A DNA stretch of 64,000 nt, from positions 1-64,000 of the forward strand of contig NZ_JAHXBG010000031.1 in assembly GCF_020103725.1 (NCBI RefSeq), read 5' to 3'. Source of the DNA: Hyalangium gracile. Its GTDB lineage: Bacteria; Myxococcota; Myxococcia; Myxococcales; Myxococcaceae. The position numbers and the translations under genes were made by a program. Below, piece after piece: positions 8,730-15,811 of this stretch. The notes under the pieces are model-generated. The model was not told the origin of the DNA. It searched no databases and saw nothing but the letters and a program-made list of their open reading frames with translations. Positions within the stretch are counted from its first letter, which is position 1, and every line of letters starts with the position of its first letter.

Positions 8730-9776
8730 ATGAGGTTGTTGAGGCTCAAGTACCTGACATGGCGCGAGTTCGGCCGGCGCTTCGTGAAGGAGTTCCAGGA
8801 GGACACCGTCACGGACTGCGCCGCGCAGCTCTCGTACTACTTCCTCTTCTCGCTCTTTCCGATCCTGTTCTGCCTCGTCACGCTGGTGGCCTACCTGCCC
8901 TTCGCGCACGGGGCGGTGGAGGAGATGATGCAGCGCATCGCTCCCCTGGTGCCGGCACAGGTGATGGCGCTGCTGGACGAGCACCTGCGCTCGCTGTTGA
9001 ACCAGCCTCGGCCCAGGCTGCTCACCCTGGGCTTGGTGGTGGCGCTGTGGTCGGCCTCGCGCGGAGTGGACGCGCTGCGCAAGGCGCTCAACCTCGCCTA
9101 CGACGTGCCCGAGTCTCGCCCCATCTGGAAGACGCAGGGCGTGGCGATGCTGATGACGCTGGTGGGCACGCTGCTCATCCCCGTGTCCTTCACCGTGTTC
9201 CTGCTGGGCGGCAAGGTGGGGGAGTGGCTCGCGGAGCGGCTGCACGTCGAGACCATCTTCTATCTCGTGTGGTCCTGGCTGCGCTGGCCCTTCACGGCCG
9301 CGCTGGTGATGCTGATGCTGGCGCTCTGCTACTACGTCCTGCCGGACGTGAAGCAGCGCTTCAAGTACATCACCCCCGGCTCGGTGATTGGCACGGTGCT
9401 GTGGCTGGGCAGCACCTGGGGCTTCACCCAGTACGTGGAGCACTTCGGCAAGTACAACGTCACGTATGGCTCCATCGGCGGCGTGGTGGTGCTGCTGCTG
9501 TGGCTCTACATCACCGGCCTCATCTTCATCGTCGGCGGCGAGCTGAACGCCATCCTCGAGCATGCCTCCCGGGACGCCAGGTCCAAGGCGAAGGGCGCAC
9601 GAGCGCCGGGAGAGTCGCCGCCGCTCGAGCCGCCGCTCAAGACGCCGGGCGCGGCCAAGAGCGCCAGCAGCGCGCGCAAGACGCAGTTCGCCCGCTGGCG
9701 GTGGCGCCGGCGCGTGGCCCAGGGCAAGTCCCCCGAGCCCTCCAGCACCGAGCCTCCGAACCCCACGCTCCACTGA
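8730..9776 (+). CDS. YihY/BrkB-family inner membrane protein
   Basis: 348 residues. The N-terminal 'DTVTDCAAQLSYYFLFSLFPILFCLVTL' is the family signature, followed by an 'LWSASRGVDALRKALNLAY' segment and further helices ending 'IGGVVVLLLWLYITGLIFIVGGELNA', about six membrane spans. The C-terminal 70 residues are a hydrophilic Pro/Ala/Arg-rich cytoplasmic tail. The family was once called ribonuclease BN by mistake; its molecular function is unsettled. The start at 8730 follows a purine-rich stretch. It is followed by a rubredoxin gene. Confidence 0.9.
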   Translation: MRLLRLKYLTWREFGRRFVKEFQEDTVTDCAAQLSYYFLFSLFPILFCLVTLVAYLPFAHGAVEEMMQRIAPLVPAQVMALLDEHLRSLLNQPRPRLLTLGLVVALWSASRGVDALRKALNLAYDVPESRPIWKTQGVAMLMTLVGTLLIPVSFTVFLLGGKVGEWLAERLHVETIFYLVWSWLRWPFTAALVMLMLALCYYVLPDVKQRFKYITPGSVIGTVLWLGSTWGFTQYVEHFGKYNVTYGSIGGVVVLLLWLYITGLIFIVGGELNAILEHASRDARSKAKGARAPGESPPLEPPLKTPGAAKSASSARKTQFARWRWRRRVAQGKSPEPSSTEPPNPTLH

Positions 9777-9847
9777 GTCGTGGCGCCAGGCGCTCCCTCT
9801 TCCGGCGCGGCACCGGCTAGGATGGGGCTCCCAAGGAGACTGTCCGA

Positions 9848-10018
9848 ATGAAGAAGCGGTACCGGTGCCTCGCCTGCAGCCACGTGTACGACCCGGAGGA
9901 GGGAGACCCGGCCTCGGGCATCCCTCCCGGGACCGCCTTCGAGGATCTCCCGGCCGACTGGATCTGCCCGGACTGTGGCGCCACCAAGGCCGACTTCGAG
10001 CCGCTGGAAGAGTGGTAG
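9848..10018 (+). CDS. Rubredoxin
   Basis: 56 residues, the usual rubredoxin size. The translation begins [20 protein letters not shown] and ends '...[20 protein letters not shown]'. The two CxxC pairs (CLAC and CPDC) bind one iron in tetrahedral thiolate geometry, and the 'VYDPEEGDP' and '[16 protein letters not shown]' segments are conserved. Rubredoxin is a cytoplasmic one-electron carrier, used for example in alkane hydroxylation or in detoxifying oxygen species. It is a short gene that is easily missed. A strong hairpin follows the stop. Confidence 0.95.
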   Translation: MKKRYRCLACSHVYDPEEGDPASGIPPGTAFEDLPADWICPDCGATKADFEPLEEW

Positions 10019-10028
10019 CCAGGGCGCT

Positions 10029-10056
10029 CGCGGGCCCACCGCCCGGTGAGCCCGCG
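10029..10056. terminator. Bidirectional terminator-like hairpin
   Basis: A near-perfect stem lies between convergent genes: CGCGGGC pairs with GCCCGCG (10029-10035 and 10050-10056), and inside it CACCG pairs with CGGTG around a 2-base loop. It starts 11 bases after the rubredoxin stop and ends 11 bases before the end of the M48 peptidase gene. It has no T tract. Confidence 0.6.
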
Positions 10057-10066
10057 CACCCGGGGC

Positions 10067-10891
10067 CTACTTCCCGCCGAGCTTCTGCTTGATGGGCGCC
10101 AGCCGATCCGCGCCCACCTCCGTGCCGCTCAGCCCGTTCTGGGCGATGTACTTCTCCAGGTGGGCGATGCGGTCCGCGTTGGTGGGGTGCGTGCTCAGCC
10201 ACTTGAGCACCCCCGGGGTGTTACCCTGCATCTGCTGGAGCTTCTGGAAGAAGGTGATGAGGCCTCGCGGATCGTAGTTCGAGCCGGCCGTGTACCTCGC
10301 GCCGTACTCGTCCGCCTCCGTCTCCTCGCTGCGGCCGTGCGCCAGCATCGCGCCGCCGCCCACCAGCTGCGCGGCGATCTGCGCCGCCGTGCCCGGATCC
10401 TTGCCCAGCGCCAGCTGGGTGATGGCCTGGATGCCGTACGCGTTCACCATCGCGCGCGCCGAGTGCCGGCCCACCACGTGGCCCGCCTCGTGCGCCAGCA
10501 CGCCCACCACCTCCGCCTCGGTGCTGGCGGCCAGCAGCAGGCCCGTGTACACGTAGAGGTAGCCGCCCGGCGTGGCGAAGGCGTTCACCGTCTTCGGATC
10601 GTTGATGACGTTGACCTTCCACTTCACGCCCTTCCGGTCCCGGTTGGCCTGCTGGAGGATGGGCGTGGCGAGCCGGTTCACGTATTCCAGGATGGCCGGA
10701 TCCTGGACGTACTGGATCTTCTCCTTCTGCTCGAGCTCCTGCTTCACCTGCAGGCCGAGCTGCTCCTCCTGCTCGTCGGTGATCAGGACATCGGCGACGG
10801 CCTTCTCCGCGGTGATGCGCTGCTTGGCACAGCCGGTGGAGAGGCCCGCCGCGACGGTGAGGCCCAGGAATACCGAGAGGATGCGCTGCAT
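10067..10891 (-). CDS. M48-family zinc metalloprotease lipoprotein (BepA/LoiP-like)
   Basis: 274 residues. The signal peptide ends in a lipobox (LSTGC, Cys at about residue 21), so the protein should be anchored in a membrane facing the periplasm. The zinc site is the HEAGH motif in 'GVLAHEAGHVVGRHSARAM' with the third ligand in 'ETEADEYGARY'. The remaining sequence follows the M48C family of periplasmic proteases involved in outer membrane quality control, such as BepA and LoiP, but without TPR repeats. It diverges from the Ku gene, across 250 bases in which I see no gene. Confidence 0.92.
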   Translation of the reverse strand: MQRILSVFLGLTVAAGLSTGCAKQRITAEKAVADVLITDEQEEQLGLQVKQELEQKEKIQYVQDPAILEYVNRLATPILQQANRDRKGVKWKVNVINDPKTVNAFATPGGYLYVYTGLLLAASTEAEVVGVLAHEAGHVVGRHSARAMVNAYGIQAITQLALGKDPGTAAQIAAQLVGGGAMLAHGRSEETEADEYGARYTAGSNYDPRGLITFFQKLQQMQGNTPGVLKWLSTHPTNADRIAHLEKYIAQNGLSGTEVGADRLAPIKQKLGGK

Positions 10892-11141
10892 AGAGACGTC
10901 TCTTCCTTTCCTGACGCTGCGTGAGAGTCGCCGGACTCGTAGTCAGAGGCCCGGGTGGCGGCAAGCATCTCGTGCCGCCCTTTCTCACGGGACGGAGGGA
11001 GGTGGCGGGTATGCAACGCTCGTCGCGGCATGCCCCCCTGGCCGTTGCCCCACCGGGGTGCCGGGCGACCCTTGTCTCTACCGGGAGCGGGATGGACGTT
11101 TGAAGCCGGCGATCCGCGCACGGACGCCAGGGAGGCCCGAG

Positions 11142-12098
11142 ATGTCACGTCCTTGCTGGGTCGGCTCACTGAGCTTCGGTCTGGTCCATGTGCCGGTGAG
11201 GCTCTACGCCGCGGTGGAGCCCAAGCAGGTCCGCTTCCATCTGCTGCACGAGGCGGACGGAGCGCGCATCCGACAGAAACGCGTGTGCTCGGTGGACGGA
11301 GAGGAGGTGCCGCTCGACGAGGTGGTGAAGGGCTACGAGCTGCGTAAGGGCCAGTACGTCGAGGTGACGCGGGGCGAGCTGGAGGCGTTCGATCCCAGGT
11401 CCAGCCGCATCATCGAGCTGGAGGACTTCGTGGAGCTCGAGGACATAGATCCTGTGTTCTACGAGGCCAACTACCACCTGGTGCCGGAGATGGGCGCGGA
11501 GCGCCAGTACGCGCTGCTCGTCACCGCGCTGGCGCGCTCCGGCCGGGTCGGCATCGGGCGGCTGGTCATGCGCCACAAGGGGCACCTGTGCGTGGTGCGC
11601 CCGTTCGGCCGGGGCCTGGCGCTCTCCACGCTGTACTACGCGGAGGAGATGATCTCCCAGGACCTGCTGCCCGAGCTGTCCGTGGTGGGGCAGCGCCCCT
11701 CCGATCAAGAGGTGGAGATGGTGCTGCGCCTCATCGAGTCGCAGTCCAACACCTTCGAGCCTCGCCGCTACCACAACACCCACCGCGAGCGGCTCCTGGC
11801 CTTCCTGGATCGGCGCGCCCGGGCCCAGGCGAAGCTCGTCGAGCCGGTGCCCCCTGCCGCCCCCGCGCCGGATGCCCAGGCCACCGCGGAGCGGATGGAG
11901 GCGTTCCGGCGAATCGAGGAGGGGATTGCCGCGCTGCGTCAGGGCGGGCGCGGAGGCGCTCGGGCGGAGCGGCGGGCTGCCTCGCAGGGGGCGCTGCGGT
12001 ACCGCCCGCAGGCGGCGCGCGAGGTCCGTAGTCGCCAGGGAGAAGGGGCGGAGCACTCCCGGTCTCGCACGGACAAGGGCGAGCGCGAGCCCACCTGA
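11142..12098 (+). CDS. ku: Ku protein, non-homologous end joining
   Basis: 318 residues from the ATG at 11142. Bacterial Ku forms a homodimeric ring that threads onto double-strand DNA ends and recruits ligase D. The N-terminal 'SRPCWVGSLSFGLVHVPVRLYAA' and 'RFHLLHEADGARIRQKRVC' motifs and the 'EVEMVLRLIESQ' helix are characteristic. The C-terminal tail is basic and low in complexity (Arg, Ala, Gln), as in many bacterial Ku proteins where it contacts DNA or LigD. No ligD lies in this window, so its partner is elsewhere. Confidence 0.95.
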   Translation: MSRPCWVGSLSFGLVHVPVRLYAAVEPKQVRFHLLHEADGARIRQKRVCSVDGEEVPLDEVVKGYELRKGQYVEVTRGELEAFDPRSSRIIELEDFVELEDIDPVFYEANYHLVPEMGAERQYALLVTALARSGRVGIGRLVMRHKGHLCVVRPFGRGLALSTLYYAEEMISQDLLPELSVVGQRPSDQEVEMVLRLIESQSNTFEPRRYHNTHRERLLAFLDRRARAQAKLVEPVPPAAPAPDAQATAERMEAFRRIEEGIAALRQGGRGGARAERRAASQGALRYRPQAAREVRSRQGEGAEHSRSRTDKGEREPT

Positions 12099-12201
12099 GC
12101 CCGAAGGTCCGGGGTCCCTCGGATTTCGACTCCCGTGCCCCGGCTCCTTACCGGGCGAGCGAGCATGCGGCGGCGGAAGGTGGCGGTTACCATGGGCCGC
12201 C

Positions 12202-13626
12202 ATGTCCGTCGCGCTCGAAAACCGCCTCGAGGTTCTTCGCTCCCACCCCCGCTTCCGTCCCGAGACCGTCGAACGCTTCGCGCGCTTCCTCGCGAACGCG
12301 TCAGATGACGCCCTGTTCCGGACCAGCCCGCTGCACTTCGCCTCGGACGAGGGCGTGCCGGAGAACGAGGCCATCGACCTGTTCCTGCGCGCCACCCACG
12401 CGGGCATCCTGGAGTTCACCTGGGGCGTGCTGTGCCCCGGGTGTGGCTCGTTCCTGACGACGCCCGCGGCGCTGCGCTCGCTCCAGAGGGAGCGTGACTG
12501 CCAGATGTGCCGCGTCAGCATCCGGGCGGAGGACGACAACATGGAGGTGGCCTTCAGCGTGGCGCCCTCCGTGCGTCGCACCCGCTTCCACCAGCCCGAG
12601 GGGCTGGATCTGCGCAGGGATCTGCTGGCGCTGATGTTCTCCCAGAGCCGCACCATCTCGGACGACATCCGCAAGACGGTGTCCGAGTCCGTCCTGGATT
12701 CGATCTCCCTGCCGCCCGGCGGTGTCCACCGCTTCACCGCGAAGCTGGAAGCTGGGAAGGCCTACTTCCTGGCCGTGCCGCTCCACCACGTGTGGTGCGA
12801 GCTGCCGGCCGTCGCCGACCGGGGCACGAGCTCCGTCGAGGCGGAGCTGATCGACGGCCGACTGCTGCCGGGCCACGTCGAGGTGCGCGCGGGCGAAGTC
12901 ACGGTGACGCTCCACAACCGCACGCCCGCCACGGCGCGGGTGGCGCTGGTGAAGTTCTGGTTCACCCAGGAGCAGATGTCCTGCGACACCAACGGGCCGC
13001 CGTCCATGCACCTGCGGCGCTACCTCAGCGGCAAGCGGCTGGTGACGCACCAGACGTTCCGCGAGCTGTTCCGCGCCGAGAGCATCCCCTCCGAGGGCGG
13101 GCTCGAGTTCAAGTCGCTGACGGTGCTCTTCACGGACCTGAAGGGCTCCACGGAGCTGTACGAGCGCATCGGCGACCTGCGCGCCTACGGGCTGGTCCGC
13201 GAGCACTTCAGCGTGCTGCGCGACATCATCGCCGAGCGGGGCGGCTCCATGGTGAAGACGATTGGCGACGCGGTGATGGCCAGCTTCGCCGAGCCCACGC
13301 CCGCGCTGGAGGCGGCCACGGCGATGACGCGCGAGGTGCGGCGGGTGGCGCGGGACGGCGCGCAGCTGCAGCTCAAGGTGGGCATGCACACCGGGCCCTG
13401 CATCGCGGTGGAGCTCAACGAGCGGCTGGACTACTTCGGCCAGACGGTGAACGTGGCCTCGCGCGTCCAGGGCGTGGCGGCCGCCGATGAGATCGCCATC
13501 ACCGAGCCGGTGTACTCGGCCCCCGGAGCCCAGGACATCATCCGCGCCGCGGCGCTGAACGCCACGCGCGAGCGGGCGCTCCTCAAGGGCGTGGAGGGCG
13601 AGACGACCGTCTACCGGCTGCGCTGA
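12202..13626 (+). CDS. Class III adenylate/guanylate cyclase with N-terminal ligand-binding-like domain
   Basis: 474 residues. The C-terminal part (about residues 310-474) is a class III cyclase domain: 'LTVLFTDLKGSTELYERIGD' carries the first metal Asp, 'GGSMVKTIGDAVMASF' the second, and 'VGMHTGPC' and 'YFGQTVNVASRVQ' follow. The N-terminal part contains a four-Cys ribbon, CPGCG and CQMC (about residues 77-110), inside a region that resembles the DUF5939-type N-terminal domain of other cyclases. It should make cAMP or cGMP in the cytoplasm, possibly in response to metal or redox state; this last point is inference. It converges with the sod gene. Confidence 0.88.
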   Translation: MSVALENRLEVLRSHPRFRPETVERFARFLANASDDALFRTSPLHFASDEGVPENEAIDLFLRATHAGILEFTWGVLCPGCGSFLTTPAALRSLQRERDCQMCRVSIRAEDDNMEVAFSVAPSVRRTRFHQPEGLDLRRDLLALMFSQSRTISDDIRKTVSESVLDSISLPPGGVHRFTAKLEAGKAYFLAVPLHHVWCELPAVADRGTSSVEAELIDGRLLPGHVEVRAGEVTVTLHNRTPATARVALVKFWFTQEQMSCDTNGPPSMHLRRYLSGKRLVTHQTFRELFRAESIPSEGGLEFKSLTVLFTDLKGSTELYERIGDLRAYGLVREHFSVLRDIIAERGGSMVKTIGDAVMASFAEPTPALEAATAMTREVRRVARDGAQLQLKVGMHTGPCIAVELNERLDYFGQTVNVASRVQGVAAADEIAITEPVYSAPGAQDIIRAAALNATRERALLKGVEGETTVYRLR

Positions 13627-13646
13627 ACCGGGGCCCTGAAAGCCGA

Positions 13647-13674
13647 AGAGGCCCCCACTCTCGCGGGAGCCTCT
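13647..13674. terminator. Terminator-like hairpin between convergent cyclase and sod genes
   Basis: AGAGGC at 13647-13652 pairs with GCCTCT at 13669-13674; inside, CCC pairs with GGG around a short loop with one mismatch. It lies about 20 bases past the cyclase stop and 36 bases past the sod stop on the other strand. There is no T tract. Confidence 0.5.
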
Positions 13675-13709
13675 CGGTACACCCGGGGGGCGGCCCGGGG
13701 GTGGGGGGA

Positions 13710-14309
13710 CTACTTCAGCCGGCCCTCGGCCGCGTCGTAGTCGATGTTGGAGAAGTACGCGTCCACGTACTTGGCGCGCTCGTTGGCCTTGTAGTCCGGC
13801 ACGAAGGCGTGCTCCCACGCGTCCATGACGATGATGGGCTTGAAGCCGGCGATGTTGTTCGTCTCGTGCAGGGTGATCCAGTGGTTGGACAGCCACCCGG
13901 TGCGCGGATCCTGGAACGTCACCGCCCAGCCGATGCCCGGCATGGTGGAGATGGCGCGGAAGTCGGCCAGCCACGTCTCGAAGGAGCCGAAGCTCTCCTC
14001 CATGGCCTTCTTCAGCTTGGCCGGAGGGGTGGCGCCGCTGCCGCCCGCCTTCAGGTTGCCGAAGTAGTACTCGTGGAGGACGACGCCGTTGTACTCGAAG
14101 CCCAGCCGACGGGTCATCTCCGCGTACATCGGGTTGGTGCCGGCTGCCTCGCCCTTGGTCGCCATGCCCGAGAGCGTCTCGGTGAGCTTGTTGGTCCGGT
14201 TGACGTAGCCCTCGTACAGCTTGAAGTGGACCTCGAGCACCGCGTCGCTGATGCCCTTGAGCCCCTTGCAGTTCGGGAACTGCATCGGCGTGTACTTCTT
14301 GTCGGCCAT
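13710..14309 (-). CDS. Fe/Mn superoxide dismutase
   Basis: 199 residues from the ATG at 14309, which has a GGGAGG site 5 to 6 bases upstream; a more distal ATG at 14321 is the alternative. It converts superoxide to oxygen and hydrogen peroxide. The metal ligands are visible: His in 'LEVHFKLYEGY', His in 'VVLHEYYFGNL', and Asp and His in 'IVMDAWEHAFVPDY'. The spacing is that of the Fe/Mn family, with a slightly unusual start (MADKKYTPMQFPNCKGL) and a Val-Pro after WEHAF where many members have Tyr-Tyr. No export signal, so it is cytoplasmic. Confidence 0.93.
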   Translation of the reverse strand: MADKKYTPMQFPNCKGLKGISDAVLEVHFKLYEGYVNRTNKLTETLSGMATKGEAAGTNPMYAEMTRRLGFEYNGVVLHEYYFGNLKAGGSGATPPAKLKKAMEESFGSFETWLADFRAISTMPGIGWAVTFQDPRTGWLSNHWITLHETNNIAGFKPIIVMDAWEHAFVPDYKANERAKYVDAYFSNIDYDAAEGRLK

Positions 14310-14339
14310 ACTGCCTCCCATGCGTGTGGAGATGATGAA

Positions 14340-14362
14340 GGCACCTCATTAGAGGAGGTGCC
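14340..14362 (-). promoter_or_regulatory. Inverted repeat in the leader of the superoxide dismutase gene
   Basis: An 8-base perfect repeat, GGCACCTC-N7-GAGGTGCC, lies 31-53 bases upstream of the sod ATG, between the divergent sod and mutM genes. It could be an operator for a redox or metal regulator, or a leader hairpin. No clear sigma-70 elements were found around it. Confidence 0.4.
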
Positions 14363-14455
14363 AGCGTTTGGCGCGCGCAACTTCTCGCGGGTGTACGCAC
14401 TTCAACAAGTAAGAAATGCGTCGGCCCCGCGCACGGTGCTATGTGCCTGGGGCGG

Positions 14456-15283
14456 ATGCCTGAGCTACCTGAGGTAGAGAGCGCCCGACGCAACCTGGAG
14501 CGTTGGTTTCACGGACACCGCGTGCTGAAGGCCGAGGCGGGTGATACCCGCATCTTCCGAGGCGCGAAGCGCAAGCAGTTCTCCGAGCTCACCGGGCGCG
14601 TCGAGTCCCTGGAGCGCCGGGGCAAGTACCTGCTGCTCACCTTCGAGGGCGGCCGGGGCCTGCTGGCCCACCTGGGCATGACGGGCAAGTTCGTCCGGCG
14701 CCGCGAGGGCCAGGTGCCGCCTCACAGCCACGCCCGCTTCCACCTGGAGGACGGCACCGTCATCCACTTCACGGACTATCGCCTCTTCGGGCGGATGGAG
14801 CCCGCGCCCGCCGCGAAGCTGCACCAGCTCGAGGCCATCCAGGCGCTCGGGAGGGATCCGGTGGCCGACGGGCTCACCGCGCAGCAGCTCCAGGAGGCGC
14901 TGGGCCGCTCCCGGATGGACCTGAAAGTCGCCCTGATGGACCAGGGGCGCATCGCGGGGCTTGGCAACATCTACGTGGCGGAGGCGCTCTTCCGCTCGGG
15001 CCTGCACCCGTCGCGCAAGCCCGCCACCCTCACGGCCGAGGAGTGGGAGCGGCTCACCCAGGCCATCCACGACACCCTTCGGTCCGCTCTCGAGCAGGAG
15101 CAGGGCGAGGAGCCGGTGTACCTGGAAGAGAATCGCTCGGAGAATCCGTTCCTGGTGTATGGCCGGGCGGGCGGGCCGTGCTCGAAGTGCCAGACGAAGG
15201 TCCAGTCCTTCACTCAGGGAGGACGCACCACGCACTTCTGCCCGAAGTGTCAACCGAAGCGCAGCAAGAGAGGGAAGCGATGA
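14456..15283 (+). CDS. mutM: Formamidopyrimidine-DNA glycosylase (Fpg)
   Basis: 275 residues starting at the ATG at 14456, so that the mature N-terminus is Pro-Glu-Leu-Pro-Glu as in all active Fpg enzymes; the N-terminal Pro is the Schiff-base nucleophile. It removes 8-oxoguanine and formamidopyrimidines and nicks the abasic site. 'HLGMTGKF', 'DYRLFGRM' and 'MDQGRIAGLGNIYVAEALF' are conserved, and the C-terminal zinc finger has CSKC and CPKC. The start next to an oxidative-defence gene (sod, divergent) fits its role. It overlaps the epimerase gene (ATGA). Confidence 0.96.
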   Translation: MPELPEVESARRNLERWFHGHRVLKAEAGDTRIFRGAKRKQFSELTGRVESLERRGKYLLLTFEGGRGLLAHLGMTGKFVRRREGQVPPHSHARFHLEDGTVIHFTDYRLFGRMEPAPAAKLHQLEAIQALGRDPVADGLTAQQLQEALGRSRMDLKVALMDQGRIAGLGNIYVAEALFRSGLHPSRKPATLTAEEWERLTQAIHDTLRSALEQEQGEEPVYLEENRSENPFLVYGRAGGPCSKCQTKVQSFTQGGRTTHFCPKCQPKRSKRGKR

Positions 15284-15696
15284 GCGTCAAAGCCAAGGGC
15301 CTCGACCACGTGGCCATCGCCGTGAAGGACCTGGACAAGGCCATCGCCCTGTACCGGGACACGCTGGGCCTGGAGCTGTCCGAGATCGAAGAGGTGCCCG
15401 AGCAGAAGGTGCGCACCGCCATCTTCGGCCACGGCAGCGGCCGCGTGGAGCTGATTTGTCCCACCTCCGCGGACACGGGCGTGGCGAAGTTCCTCGAGAA
15501 GCGGGGCGAGGGGCTGCACCACATCTGCCTCGAGGTGGAGGACATCGAGGCCTCGCTGGCGGAGCTGAAGGCGAAGGGGGCGCCGTTGATCGACGAGACG
15601 CCCAAGCCGGGCGCGGGCGGCGCGAAGGTGGCCTTCATCCACCCCAAGGGCAGCCACGGGGTGCTCGTCGAGCTGAGCCAGAAGCCCAAGCCCTAG
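15280..15696 (+). CDS. mce: Methylmalonyl-CoA epimerase (glyoxalase fold)
   Basis: 138 residues with the paired beta-alpha-beta-beta-beta modules of the VOC superfamily. 'GLDHVAIAVKDLDKAIALYRDTLGL' carries the first metal His, 'EGLHHICLEVEDIEASL' the second, and 'VELICPTS' and 'GVLVELSQ' the acidic ligands, the pattern of methylmalonyl-CoA epimerases. It interconverts the (S) and (R) forms of methylmalonyl-CoA ahead of the B12-dependent mutase. Its ATG overlaps the mutM stop. A lactoylglutathione lyase is the alternative family member, but the length and 'GEGLHHICLEVEDI' favour the epimerase. Confidence 0.85.
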   Translation: MSVKAKGLDHVAIAVKDLDKAIALYRDTLGLELSEIEEVPEQKVRTAIFGHGSGRVELICPTSADTGVAKFLEKRGEGLHHICLEVEDIEASLAELKAKGAPLIDETPKPGAGGAKVAFIHPKGSHGVLVELSQKPKP

Positions 15697-15731
15697 TGCG
15701 TTGACAGGTGGGAAGGCTGGTGTGGTTGGCG

Positions 15732-15760
15732 TTGACACCCCTCCCCCCCGTGGCTTAACT
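15732..15760 (+). promoter_or_regulatory. Sigma-70-like promoter for the outer membrane protein gene
   Basis: A perfect -35 hexamer TTGACA at 15732-15737 is followed after 17 bases by TTAACT at 15755-15760, a weak -10. The ATG lies about 52 bases further on. The 9-mer GCGTTGACA also occurs at 15698-15706, exactly 31 bases upstream of its copy at 15729-15737, about three helical turns. Confidence 0.45.
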
Positions 15761-15811
15761 CGCGCGCCCTCTGTACTCGGCCGCCCCGAGCGGTCCTGGA
15801 GAAAAGTGCCC

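Noticed and set aside
10921-11103. A 60-residue frame in the gap between the M48 peptidase and Ku genes
   Set aside because: No ribosome binding site, no recognisable motif, and Gly/Arg/Pro-biased composition. The region is treated as intergenic; I saw no clear promoter in it either.
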